The notes under the pieces: model-generated
Told to the model about the DNA's origin: nothing
Seen by the model: only the letters and a program-made list of their open reading frames with translations
Database searches by the model: none
Part shown: positions 1-9,045 of the stretch, one piece after another
How positions within the stretch are numbered: position 1 is the first letter of the stretch
Layout: each line of letters begins with the position of its first letter
Assembly: GCA_910592205.1 (NCBI GenBank)
Contig: CAJVPJ010000844.1
Span: 1-15,710 of the forward strand
DNA from: Paraglomus occultum
Taxonomy: Eukaryota > Glomeromycota > Glomeromycetes > Paraglomerales > Paraglomeraceae
Direction of reading: 5' to 3'
Length of the DNA stretch: 15,710 bases
Translations under genes and position numbers: made by a program

Positions 1-852
1 TTGAAAATTGAACAAGTGGCAGATTGCAATTGGATGATCGGCAGGTGGTCGTAAAATTTTGGCAGGCCACTGTACATATCTTTCGACGATTCTCTCCGTT
101 CGCTCTCTATTGGCTAAAATTCGCTGTCTGTGTTATGTTGCATGGTGTGACATGTTAATACTTGGCAGTGCTTATCGACGAATACTGTTGGTGTTCTTGT
201 TATCTGAGTATTACTGTGCTCAGTCCAATTTTATCCAGCGGCAGAATCTGCACATGATCGTATCGAAATGGGTCGTGGTGGCATCTTATCTATCGTAGTA
301 CTTAGTCCTATGAAATTAGCAAGTCGATCGTTTCTTATTCTCTTCATTTCAATGAAATGTATAACTATGCACAGTTTCCCGGTAACTTGTTACGGACTCT
401 CATCCACTACTATGCAAGATTTTTCTAGAAAAACATGTATATTATTTATTCCCAGGCAGCGGCCGGAGTCGTGTGAACTTTTCAACAAGCCACCAGCCTA
501 GAATGAAGTAAAATGATCGACGTAAGAATAGTAGTTAGCATAAACTACGTTCCCATCACCATCATTTGCTGCATAAACATACCGTTTATAACATAATATT
601 TTCGACTATATTTTCCCAACAGGTGATATTTATCACATTTCTGCCTTATCGTTCCCGATCTTATTTCGTCATCGTATTTTGTTCTTGGTCATGATCACGT
701 ATTTGTCACACATTCCCGCATGAAAACTTTCACGGCAATGGGAAATGAAGTTTCATTTTCACACACACGAAATGGAAAAGATAACCCCTTTTTAAGTGAA
801 CATAAAAGTATAAAAGTATAACAACAGTATCGACTATCAACAATTATTCTGA
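1..852. other. No gene recognised
   Basis: Short open frames occur on the + strand near 59-298 and 268-501, but they overlap each other, show no domain or low-complexity protein signature, and have no convincing splice sites. The stretch borders the decayed Helitron-like element and may hold its 5' end. I could not find a defensible 5'-TC terminus. Confidence 0.5.
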
Positions 853-1194
853 CTCACCACCCTTACAAAAACTAGTTCTCAAATACTCGATATATTTGAT
901 TTTCTCTTCAAACGAACAAAATGGCTTTCCACATATATCACTGATTCGGAGACAGTTACGACCATCGATTCTTGTCTTCTTTATCTTCCGTTTCACACCA
1001 CATACTGGCGTCCTTCTGATGAACTACAAAAAGTTTTACGCCTACTTTATGAAGAAGACTATGCTCAATTTCCATGCGCTCCCTGTTCATATTGTTCACG
1101 TTTATTATACCCGCAATCTGCAAAGTGGAGTTTAAGTTGCCGAATAATGACATTACTTATGGATTTATATAACATACAAACAGCGTCTCCATGA
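853..1194 (+). pseudogene. Helitron-like replicase, N-terminal fragment (decayed)
   Basis: An open stretch of 114 codons runs from just after a stop at 850-852 to the last codon before a stop at 1195-1197. It lacks a plausible ATG start. The readable core (codons from about 1003) is YWRPSDELQKVLRLLYEEDY, followed by a cysteine cluster C-x2-C-x2-C (CAPCSYC) and RLLYPQSAKW. I recognise this style as the region upstream of the Rep domain in large fungal Helitron proteins; the cysteines suggest a small zinc-binding element. After the stop, homology appears to continue in another frame (near 1225-1260, HTSLGRSTGANP), so the gene is broken here. The identification rests on memory of the family and on the clearer Rep fragments downstream. 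Confidence 0.5.
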
Positions 1195-1224
1195 CGTCAA
1201 TATTCCAAAAGAAAAATATCTTTC

Positions 1225-1758
1225 TCCTATCTACTCTCATACCAGTTTAGGTCGTTCTACTGGTGCAAATCCTTTTTGCAGAATATCGATCGCTTGTCGG
1301 TCAAGCGTTGGGATATCCGAACGTTTTCGATCTGCTCTGGCATACCTAAACACTAAAAGCAAAATGGGTTTACCAACTTTATTCAATTCATTATGCTATC
1401 TATGGCTGAAACTAAATGGAGTCATCTAACTGAAATACTCCGCAATACTGATAACGGTGATACAAACCCAACGTTACGTTATCATTCATTAAAAAAGAGA
1501 TTATGGAATGACAAACATCTTAGTCTCAGGAACAGATGTTCGATTGATGGTGGATGGCAAAGACATGCGAGATGAGCTCACTACATGGCAAGAAAGGTCG
1601 AATCCCAAGTGGATGGAAATCTATGTAGAATTCCAAATCATGGGGTTGCTCATTCACATATAGTGCTCTGGGCAGAAGCCACAATCATCTGATGAAATAC
1701 GTAGTACTATGCCCGACCCTGAAAATAAACCTGAACTCTATGCAAAAGTACATGCACA
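1225..1758 (+). pseudogene. Helitron Rep (HUH endonuclease) core, frame-shifted
   Basis: This is the middle of the same decayed element, readable only by switching frames. Segments seen: SERFRSALAYLNTKSKMGLPTLF (split here as SERFRSALAYL then NTKSKMGLPTLF) near 1315-1383; MLSMAETKWSHLTEILRNTD from 1393; YVEFQ then HGVAHSHIVLWAEA around 1621-1680; and SDEIRSTMPDPENKPELYAK from 1688. AHSHIVLW at 1648-1671 carries the His-x-His pair expected of the HUH motif in rolling-circle replicases, and the preceding VEFQ plus following PDPE...LYAxVxxHQIH are typical of the Helitron helicase-like N domain. At least three frame changes and internal stops make it inactive. The reading continues to CATCAAATACATAC, where a nested insertion interrupts it. 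Confidence 0.75.
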
Positions 1759-1759
1759 T

Positions 1760-1778
1760 CAAATACATACAAGACCCC
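1760..1778 (+). repeat. Left 19-bp target-site duplication
   Basis: The 19 bases CAAATACATACAAGACCCC are repeated exactly at 2001-2019. Removing one copy plus the 222 bp between them restores continuity of the Helitron replicase homology (HQIHT... into CGSPHLLQEQC), so this is a target-site duplication and not a chance repeat. Confidence 0.8.
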
Positions 1779-2000
1779 CTCCAAACTTTGGCCATCTTTA
1801 AATACATTATCTAACCTTATAAATAACAATATATTAACATCAATTCCTCCTCCCCCATCTATATATATTACCCTATAAATACCAGGCAATAGGCCAAGTT
1901 TCTTTATTATTATTGATTCAGCTTAGTCATGTATATGTACTTGCTGTCTAAAACCAGCTTTAGCAGTTTTCTGTAGTTGCCAATAAAGATCCTATAAAAA
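1779..2000 (+). mobile_element. Nested 222-bp retroposed insert (SINE-like or retroposed 3' end)
   Basis: The segment lies between perfect 19-bp direct repeats inside the Helitron fossil. Its right end has AATAAA at 1982-1987 followed 13 bases later by TATAAAAA, as in a poly(A)-tailed retrocopy inserted by a LINE machinery in + orientation; 15-20 bp duplications are usual for such events. I see no tRNA-type A or B box and no protein. It could therefore be a 5'-truncated LINE tail, a SINE without a clear Pol III head, or a retroposed mRNA 3' end. The perfect duplication suggests it is younger than most of the mutations that broke the host element. Confidence 0.65.
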
Positions 2001-2019
2001 CAAATACATACAAGACCCC
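2001..2019 (+). repeat. Right 19-bp target-site duplication
   Basis: Exact copy of 1760-1778. The Helitron homology resumes at its right edge. Confidence 0.8.
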
Positions 2020-2020
2020 A

Positions 2021-2395
2021 TTGTGTGGAAGTCCTCACTTGTTGCAGGAGCAATGTAACACATTAGGGTCTGCCATTGTATACAATATACAAAGCAACAA
2101 TAATCACAGAGGAAAATATGTGGATTGTCCCATATCATGCACCTACATTAACAGCTTGGGATGCTCATTCAAATATGTCACAGCCAAAAGGGTTTGCTTG
2201 TTATACATATCAAAAGCTGAACCAAGCCATATTTTCAATATTAAAGAGTTAGAAGATAGGGTGCTACAGAAGCTCTATTTGATAACAAGATACAACAGTT
2301 GTAATTCTTCAGCTGCAGTAAATTTTCTACCAACAGACCCTCCTAAATTTTGATCAATAACAGTATTACCTGTTAGAATCTTACTACTAGAATAG
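2021..2395 (+). pseudogene. Helitron replicase fragment after the nested insert
   Basis: Reading resumes in one frame with CGSPHLLQEQC, then AKAEPSHIFNIKE-like (SKAEPSHIFNIKELEDRVLQ), YNSCNSSAAVNFLPTDPPKF, a TGA at 2351-2353, SITVLPVRILLLE, and a TAG at 2393-2395. The strings CGxPH, EPSHIFNI, S(V/A)AVNFLPTDPP and LPVRILLL are hallmarks of the portion of fungal and plant Helitron proteins that follows the HUH motif. Two in-frame stops, and divergence between CNT and KYVDCP, show decay. No PIF1-type helicase (Walker GxGKT/S) is visible downstream, so the helicase half is missing or has been replaced. Confidence 0.75.
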
Positions 2396-2827
2396 TATTG
2401 CATTGTTGAAGTATTCCAACGAATATATAAAGCAGCCTCTTTTTATCTCATTTCGCTCAAAAAACGAAAGAATAAAAATGATAGCAACTGTCTGCCAAAT
2501 GATTACATAGTTAACCACAACGAACATATAAATGAAAAAACTATTCAGAAAGGCCGCGCAATTTCGAAATTAGACTATTGCCAATTCTTGCCAAGCAATC
2601 ATTCCGATACAAATGTTGGTAATTCGGACTTTGAAGCTGACGACGAATCGATACACAAAATTAAACAAAATAAAGTTTATAAAATAACTGGCAAATTCTC
2701 TCCTCTGAAAGATAATATCATCGATATTGTCATCGCAACAAGTAAACGATTAAACCTTGTCTCCGATAGCATTACAGTTGGACAAGCTCTCGGTCCATCT
2801 ACTCGGAAAGGTATCCCAACAGAATAA
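2396..2827 (+). pseudogene. Degenerate 'GKFS' module protein next to the Helitron, first part
   Basis: A 143-codon open stretch runs between the TAG at 2393-2395 and a TAA at 2825-2827. It has no methionine, so it is not an intact gene. The C-terminal half is the informative part: an acidic patch (DFEADDES), then KVYKITGKFSPLKDNIIDIV, SKRLNLVSD and a stretch that should continue into the next frame. I recall this layout (VYxxxGKFSxxxDNxIxVxIxxxxxLN, then LxKPxVHLLG and GYTLxIQVKPYLS) from a large Rhizophagus family of unknown function. The alternation of short beta-like segments would suit an OB-fold single-strand DNA binder, but that is inference. It follows the replicase remnant in the same frame, so it may have belonged to the same transposon. 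Confidence 0.5.
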
Positions 2828-2828
2828 T

Positions 2829-2912
2829 ATTACTGAAAACGGTTATACTTTAGCACTTCAAGTTAAACCTTATCTGAGCAGCAGCACACAGTGTGGAACA
2901 CCCAAAACGTAA
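2829..2912 (+). pseudogene. 'GKFS' module, second part after a frameshift
   Basis: One base after the TAA ending the preceding fragment, the +1 frame reads ITENGYTLALQVKPYLSSS and stops at a TAA (2910-2912). GYTLALQVKPYLS is the expected continuation of the family block upstream, so a single-base indel broke the reading frame here. After 2912 I can no longer follow the homology. Confidence 0.5.
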
Positions 2913-3083
2913 CGTTACCCATTCCTAGTAAAAAAAATACATCACACACAGATAATAATTTTATACTACCAATTAAAAAATTCAACGTAAAAACCCGGAG
3001 AATTAGAAACTACCAACTATTGTAACATTAAAAATTACAACATTGAAGTCGATTACTCTTACATTCCAGAAAGCCACTCCACC

Positions 3084-3108
3084 TGCCCGCCAACGGCGGG
3101 CATACTAA
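3084..3108 (+). mobile_element. Candidate Helitron 3'-terminal hairpin plus CTAA
   Basis: A perfect 8-bp stem (TGCCCGCC / GGCGGGCA, loop AAC) stands out as a GC-rich palindrome in AT-rich surroundings, and CTAA follows two bases later (3105-3108). Canonical Helitrons end with a short GC-rich hairpin a few bases before CTRR, inserted before a T. Here the hairpin and CTRR (R=A) are present on the correct side of the replicase fossil, but the next base is G and the spacing is shorter than usual. Terminator or chance palindrome remain alternatives. Confidence 0.45.
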
Positions 3109-3109
3109 G

Positions 3110-4773
3110 TCTTGAGAAATGATTGGCTTACGTACTTTTCAGGTCTGCATTCTTTGTGGATTTTTACGGTATTTGACAGCGGCTAAAAACCATACGAACA
3201 TACAGAAAAACACCTCTACTTTTCATATTCGTTAATAATCAAAAATAATCAACTCGCTTCGAAGTAGTAAATGAGACGTGAAGTTCATGGTTTTGGCGTG
3301 CGTTGACGACTTAAGACGAAGTAAAGGACGTAATCTCGCTAACCAAGCTGTATTCAGACAATTTTTTTAACATTATCTGTTTATCAAAAACAACGAGCAA
3401 GAGACCTTCCATGCATCTTCTCCAGTTTAGTTGACAAGTATAGTATAGTTGGTTTAAGATAGTGTGGAATGAAAGAACCGCAAATCTGGCGGCATGCGAA
3501 CACCCAAGAAACAGCTAAGCGACTCACACTTTACCATAGTATATTCCTGAACATGCTAACATTCATTCTTCGTTAAAGTCTTATGCGATTTGTGAAAACG
3601 CTTATATGGAAACAGCACTGTCGCGTCAATTGTTACTATATAAAGTAATATTAATATTTGCAGACAATAATATAAACATTTTGTTAACTGTGAAGTAGCA
3701 TCCGTCAACTTATTAGATAGCACAAAATCAAATGCAGCATACTATTGGACTGAGTGTTGGCCGGGCAAAATGTCAATTTTCAAGACTATACACAATGAAA
3801 CTGATATGATTATCATGAGTACATCTACTACCCACATCGAAAAAAATTATAACTGAAAAAAGTTGAGATTTGAATGTAATGATTACTTACATAACAGAGC
3901 GTATTAATAAACTGTTTAAGTTAACAGGACTTTCATACATATTAGTTGAGTAAGGAAAAGCGGTGCTCGACGCGTCTTAGGTAGGTAATTTATTGTAATC
4001 AAATTTATGAACAAACTTTTAACTACGTAATTTTTATATAATAAAAACATATTTGTGTTTGATAAATTCGATAACGATTAATGATATTTCACTTTAATAA
4101 ACAGTTATCGAAAAATATGCGAGTTGCCGTTTCCGTTGTTCTTTTTAATCAAATTGATTTATAGATAGTGAGTGACTAACAAAGAGAGACTATGACGTGA
4201 CGGTAATATACAGTAAAATCAAAGTCTGTTCGAATATCATGCACATTTCAAAAAGCCACTGTAATCAAATTTTATATTATTCAGGGAAAAAATCAGCGCA
4301 AGTAGTTCGGGTAGTATAGTAGTAGTTACGAATTCTTAGCCTTCTCTTTGTTTATCCTATGCTTGAATATTTGTTTAACCAATATTGTGATAACAAATAA
4401 ATACATGGTTGCCGAAAAGAATAGTTTATGATTAGTGCAACTCGATTGAGCTTTGAAATTCAACACTTTGATCTCAACAACAGACACCAGCAAAGAAAAT
4501 GTTCAAATGTCGGATACTCAGTAATCCATAATATTCAAGCAACCAGATATCTGATTGAGTAAATTTGTTTAGTGAGTTCATACGACTGACGAATAAACAA
4601 GCAAATTGCCAAGACGCGTTACTCGACAACATGGAAAAGTTGCTGGTTAGTGAAACATTGCGACGACGATGAGTGATGAGAATATAGAATGATGTACAAC
4701 AGTCACAATAAGTGTGTGCGATGTGACACATAAAGATCTGAGACATCGCTCAGATTGCAAGTTTTTTGTTCAG
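3110..4773. other. No gene recognised
   Basis: AT-rich sequence with stops in all frames. Short - strand frames around 4474-4746 show no family signature. I saw no tRNA, transposon motif, tandem array or strong splice-site pair. Confidence 0.5.
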
Positions 4774-5046
4774 ACAATGTCGTTAGTTTCAGCAGCCAAT
4801 GACTTAGCTATTGACAACATAATTCAATTCTCCTTAAAACTGAAATGGATACCACTTTCGGAAACTGCTGATATAACACCAAGTTTAATAGATAACGTAT
4901 ACTACGCCCAAATTGATGCTTCTGATTTTGACGTTTATTACGAGGAGGATGACGATGATGATGGTGCGGGGAGGTTAATAATAGGAAGTTATAGTGATGA
5001 TGGTGATTTGACAATGATGACGACGACGATGTTGGCCATGAGCTAG
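4774..5046 (+). CDS. Possible orphan exon encoding an acidic-tailed peptide (unrecognised)
   Basis: An open stretch starting at a good 3' splice-site context (TTTTTTGTTCAG, acceptor at 4773) reads TMSLVSAANDLAIDNIIQFS, continues with KWIPLSETADITPSLIDNVYYAQIDASDFDV (split: KWIPLSETADITPSLI then DNVYYAQIDASDFDV), and then a strongly acidic run YYEEDDDDDGAG before a Thr/Met-rich end and TAG. The first ATG is at 4777, giving 89 aa. The middle has protein-like composition, but the tail arises from GATGATGACG-type repeats, which can open a frame by chance. No partner exon could be placed upstream. I do not recognise the protein. It could be a genuine last exon, a transposon relic or chance. Confidence 0.25.
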   Translation, partial: TMSLVSAANDLAIDNIIQFSLKLKWIPLSETADITPSLIDNVYYAQIDASDFDVYYEEDDDDDGAGRLIIGSYSDDGDLTMMTTTMLAMS

Positions 5047-5884
5047 AAATACGTTGTTAGAGAGTGCAAAATTTTTTTCCTTACTTAATAAAAGACTGTT
5101 TGACAGTAATCTACTCCCATAAAAAGTACTTTTCAGAGTCAAGCAATAATACTCTTTAAACTCGTATCGTGCTAACCGACTGCGCGATAATTTTTGGCAA
5201 GAGAGTGAATAGATAAAGCAGATATTCAAATAAAAATCGCTTTGTAAAATCCCGCAAATTTTACGGATTCTCAAATTCTGTACTTGTAAAATGTAACCAA
5301 GTCAAAATTGATCACGCTTGCAGAAAGTTTCCAACCATACTAGTACACTTTATTTAACAAAACAAGTAAATTTATACAAAAACCTGCGCTTTACACGTAT
5401 TAGTAATCGTCATTAGAATAAAGAAATTTTTCTAAAATTTAGCATTTATCTGATTTAAGCGAGGAACTATTCGCACTTGGGGTAGCATTCTTGTCTGGGA
5501 TGAGATAATATTGGCAAATGTTCAAACGAAATAGTGCTGTTCAGAACGATAAGTTGATAAACATATGGGACTATAGTATTGTTAGAACTGGTAGATCGCC
5601 AAACTACAAGCGGCAATAAAGAACCAAAAATCTTGATGAAAATGTGTGAGTAAAAAAACTTTACATTATGGTTTCTACAGTAGAATTGCGAAAAGAAACC
5701 ATTATTGAGCGATACAAATAGAAGAGTGGACAGAATGGTGCAAAAACCTGAAAATGTTGGAGATAAGAAAGGCAATTTTCAATGATGAGTCAGGGGTTTC
5801 CGCTATTTAAACACAATTGACATAAGCTATGCCTGGAAAAGAGAAGGAACAAATACAAAGCAATGTAAGTTTACTCCCATTATT
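5047..5884. other. No gene recognised
   Basis: The - strand frames (about 5467-5775 and 4975-5274) start at non-ATG codons and show no domain. The last part is the 3' trailer side of the tRNA gene. Confidence 0.45.
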
Positions 5885-5958
5885 TGCTCCCAGCAGGGCT
5901 CGAACCTGCGACCTTGGCGTTATTAGCACCACGCTCTAACCAACTGAGCTATGGGAGC
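5885..5958 (-). tRNA. tRNA-Ile (anticodon AAT)
   Basis: The - strand folds as a complete cloverleaf of 74 nt including the discriminator A. The acceptor is GCTCCCA/TGGGAGC (7 bp), the D stem GCTC/GAGC with loop AGTTGGTTA, the anticodon stem TGGTG/CGCCA (one G-T pair) with loop CTAATAA giving anticodon AAT, and the T arm GCAGG/CCTGC with loop TTCGAGC. There is no intron and no encoded CCA. Internal promoters are intact: A box TAGCTCAGTTGG and B box GGTTCGAGCC. AAT (read as IAT) is the normal eukaryotic tRNA-Ile, which supports nuclear DNA. No run of four or more T follows directly; the first on the transcribed strand is about 50 bases downstream (opposite AAAA near 5836). Confidence 0.97.
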
Positions 5959-6978
5959 CCGATGTGAAAGCCAAAAATATAATAAATCTATAAACAGTAG
6001 CTCAAATTGGTATGGTCGAACTCAAACTTATAATAGACAATTTTTTCTGAATGTGCTTAAAAAACTGACTAACAAATGTACTAGTGTAAATTTTATTAAA
6101 ACCTGTATGCTGACAACAATTGTCAATTTCGAAATCTTCACCGCGTAATGTAAATTTCATATTCTTTGGTCTTATCAAGTAATCTTTTCGATTTAACCTC
6201 TTCTTTAAAGACATGTAATTATTCGTCTCTGATAGCAAATGCGAGAACCAAAAAAACCGACCCACTAGCGTGGTGATGAGTCTGGACGTTGCGTTTGTAG
6301 TGTCGGTGATTTAAAAAATAAAATAATTATTTTTTTTCGTAACTAGTTAGGGAACTTTGATCTCTGATAGGGGACGCAACCAGGCCACCCACTTTGTGGT
6401 TATTGGAATAAATCGCGCTCTTTAAAATTATATATTATACATTGTTATACGCTACTTTTTATGTTATGTTACTATTTCACGATTTTGTTTTCTGTTCTTG
6501 CTTTTCTGTACATCTGAAAAATGTGAGGTCATGTCAGGAGAGTATACATCTGCGTCATTGTGTGTTATTGTAAATTGTACGAACGTTAACGTGTGGATAT
6601 TAGCTTCGAGATAATAATCTCAAATATTTAAAGCGAAGATAGTATCATTTATTTTCGAATTGAACAAAATTGCAACACAGTTGTTGTTCAAATAAAATGA
6701 GTGCATGCAAAGGTCATAATACATTTATCAGCCATTGAATTGCTAAAGTTAAATTGTGGCTCAAGTAACAAACATTAACGCGTGAGTAAAAAACTCTGTT
6801 GGTGCTAATTGCAGAAAACAGTCGTTAAGATATACTAATAAAAATGTTACTGTGACAATTTGCTTCAGTATTTGAGCGTTTAAATGGTACAACGTTTGAA
6901 AACAAAATTAAGCTAAGAAAAAAACAAGAACGTTTTTTTTATTGTGAGACTTTTTCTTACTTATAAAAAACTTACAAA
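5959..6978. other. No convincing gene; AT-rich spacer with one weak - strand frame
   Basis: A - strand frame from ATG at 6214 down to 6002 (70 aa, beginning MSLKKRLNRKDYLIRPKN) sits after a pyrimidine-rich stretch ending in CAG on the - strand, so it could be a terminal exon. It has no recognisable domain, and I do not call it as a gene. At 6320-6333 lies the perfect AT palindrome AAAATAATTATTTT. The right end approaches the Tc1/mariner fossil and may contain its undetected 5' terminal repeat. Confidence 0.4.
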
Positions 6979-7926
6979 AAAAAACGTAATGAGATTATCG
7001 GGCTTAGAAGTACAGTGCCGATTCCAAATACTCTAAAATTCAAAAATTGTACTGTTTATAGCATTATTAACGCTTATAAGACTGGTGAAACTAAAACACC
7101 TCCACGCTGTGGGCGGACGCCTCCTAATTACTAAACGCAACACATGACTTATTGTTCGTTATTAAAGGCAGATAGAAAAGTTTTCCTAAATAATTAACTA
7201 ACGAGCTATTGAGCCAACGTACTATGCTGCATAAAAAAGAGGTTTATGGCGAGAGAAAAACGTTCGTTAACAAAGCAAATCGTAAAATACGTTTCGAGAA
7301 AAATTTAAACAGAAAAATAAGTGGAGTGAAAAAGTTATCATATGAGCGACGAATTCCAGTTTAAAGTATTTGGGTCATTAAATCGGGGCTCCTGGTTGGA
7401 GTCAACGGTAAACTAATTGCATATGATACATTAAATAACAATTTCAGACAGTGATTATTTAAGCGGAGAAATAGCAAATTACAAAAAACGAACCAATTAT
7501 TGATAAAAAAAACGGGAAAACGCCTATTACTTTCAAAAATATTATTTTCAGTCTTAAAAATTTAGCTTCTGCTCCTGAATCCTTTCTTGCTGGTATTTTA
7601 TTCCAAAATACTATAAAAAGTTTAATCAATTACTCCTTATATAATCCAGTTGACTATTTAAAAGCTACTTTATTAGGATGATTGGACAATCAGCATAATG
7701 GCGTTGAATTTCGGAGAATAACTTCCCTGGCACGCGCAAAGCCTGACTCGAGAATACATTAGAGTATCGTATTCCTAAACGTATTCTCTACCAAATAATA
7801 AACTGAGCTGTCAATTTGTTGCAAGAGAATAGTCTAACATAGTTGAATTTGTTTATAAAAATTTAGTTAAAAATATGAAACTTCGTGTGCTCAGGCTGTA
7901 GTTAAAGCTAAAGACATCTTACATGT
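6979..7926 (+). pseudogene. Tc1/mariner transposase (DD34D type), decayed
   Basis: Homology is followed through several frames. The N-terminal HTH part NEIIGLRSTVPIPNTLKF...TVYSIINAYKTG and the linker TKTPPRCGRTPP span about 6988-7134. Then YGERKTFVNKANRKIRFEKN is near 7225-7310, WSEKVI then SDEFQFKVFGS at about 7322-7380 (first catalytic Asp at 7348-7350), NGKLIAYDTLNNN near 7405-7445, LDNQHNGVE near 7682-7710, and WHAQ|SPDSRI at 7728-7755, matching the WPAQSPDLNPIE block whose Asp (7745-7747) is the third catalytic residue. The tail PKRILYQI...VYKNLVKNMKLRVQAVVKAKD ends near 7915. D1 to D3 spacing, about 132 codons, fits the family. Many stops and frameshifts make it inactive. I could not identify terminal inverted repeats or a TA duplication. 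Confidence 0.85.
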
Positions 7927-8734
7927 ATTAATAAAGTTCATTGTCAAAAAAAAAATTACGCGTTCCTGTATTGTGAAAAAGTTTCGTAATTTATGTCAGC
8001 CAGGTGTCTTGCGTTGTCATAAAATAGACCACACGCGCATTAAATGTAAACATGGAGCGTTGGAAAAAGCTGTTATCGCACGTAAAATTGTGCATTTCAA
8101 CGTATTTAGACTTTAACTTTTTATATTTATTACAAAATGCTTCATAAAGTTACGAGCTCGACACAAATAGTTATGTTCTATTCTGAGTAAACTGCTACTG
8201 GCGTATACCCGATTATTTGGATAAATTTCTCTTGGTTGCTTGAATTCTGCCAGTGCGCTCTCCATAGTAACTGAATTAATCAGATTCGCGCAAATTTAAA
8301 AAAGCTAAAAATTTCATTTACAAGACAATTTTTATACAGCCATTCACGTTGTTGATAGTTCGTTTATTAAAATAGTGTTGACGTATCGTACATGAGAAAG
8401 TGAAGGTTACTCTACATTTAGCTAAGTCAACAAAACAGTTGCAATAGTGGCAGAGAAAAGGCTCACAAATTAAACTTAATTGCTCTCGTCACTTGACTAA
8501 TGTGCTTATCAAGTAGTATATTGATTTGGCATACCACTTTCATTATGTAACGAATGATTACGCAACCAATACCTTTCCTTACTGGTGGCTTGTCTTTTCA
8601 AACTATCTGCGTTATTTGTATTTTATTATCTGTATTATCCGAAAAGCAAAAGTATATAACAAAATGGATAGTAATGACCGAAGTTTAACAATAACCCCCC
8701 CCCAATCTATATCCCCCTACTATCTCGGGTTGTG
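7927..8734. other. No gene recognised
   Basis: AT-rich spacer after the Tc1/mariner fossil. A + strand frame at 8526-8744 starts at TTG and looks random. A run of nine C (8695-8703) marks an abrupt shift to the C-rich repeat that follows. Confidence 0.45.
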
Positions 8735-9045
8735 TCTCGATTAGTCACTCGATTCGGCTCCCGATTCGTTACCCCTTGTTTGTAACCGCTCATTCATCAA
8801 CCCATCGTCATTACTTTCGCTCGCACATTTCGCACTTCTCCTCATTCCGAAACGCTTCAACACTACACATCTCTACATTGAATGCATAACTTTCGGGTCG
8901 GCAATAACAACTCGATTCACTCATTCCGAATTCACGCCCGCAGCGCTTTGTTTCTTACACGAGATATATTGCCATCCCAAGATAGACTGTTCTTCGATAC
9001 GCGGTTCATCCTCTTTGATATTCACCATCGTCTCGTCACCCTATA
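8735..9045 (+). repeat. Diverged dispersed repeat, copy A
   Basis: Two blocks match a second copy at 14899-15142 in the same order and orientation. The first is TCTCGATTAG...CCGATTCGTTAC at 8735-8772. The second is AATGCATAAC followed by a C-G.CAATAACAACT core and GCCCGCAGCGCTTTGTTTC...CACGAGATAT at 8881-8966, with a weaker match at the TGATATTCACCATCG region near 9018-9034. Copy A has about 75 extra bases between the blocks. The segment is more C-rich than its surroundings. I find no terminal repeats or coding signal, so the family (old LTR, MITE or other) is unknown. Orientation is arbitrary. Confidence 0.55.

Noticed and set aside
59-501. Two overlapping + strand open frames of about 79 and 77 aa
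   Set aside because: The first reaches its length only from an alternative start; both have unremarkable composition, no domain, no splice partners and mutually exclusive frames.
1590-1615. B-box-like string GGTCGAATCCC
   Set aside because: It lies inside the Helitron replicase homology and no cloverleaf or A box accompanies it.
4474-4746. - strand frame of about 90 aa with Cys and His residues
   Set aside because: No recognisable zinc-finger spacing, overlaps other frames, and no splice or promoter support.
5467-5775. - strand frame of about 102 aa
   Set aside because: Starts at TTG, has no ATG in a useful place and shows no family signature.
6002-6214. - strand frame of 70 aa beginning MSLKKRLNRKDY
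   Set aside because: Possible terminal exon, but no partner exon or domain was found; kept only as a remark in the spacer entry.
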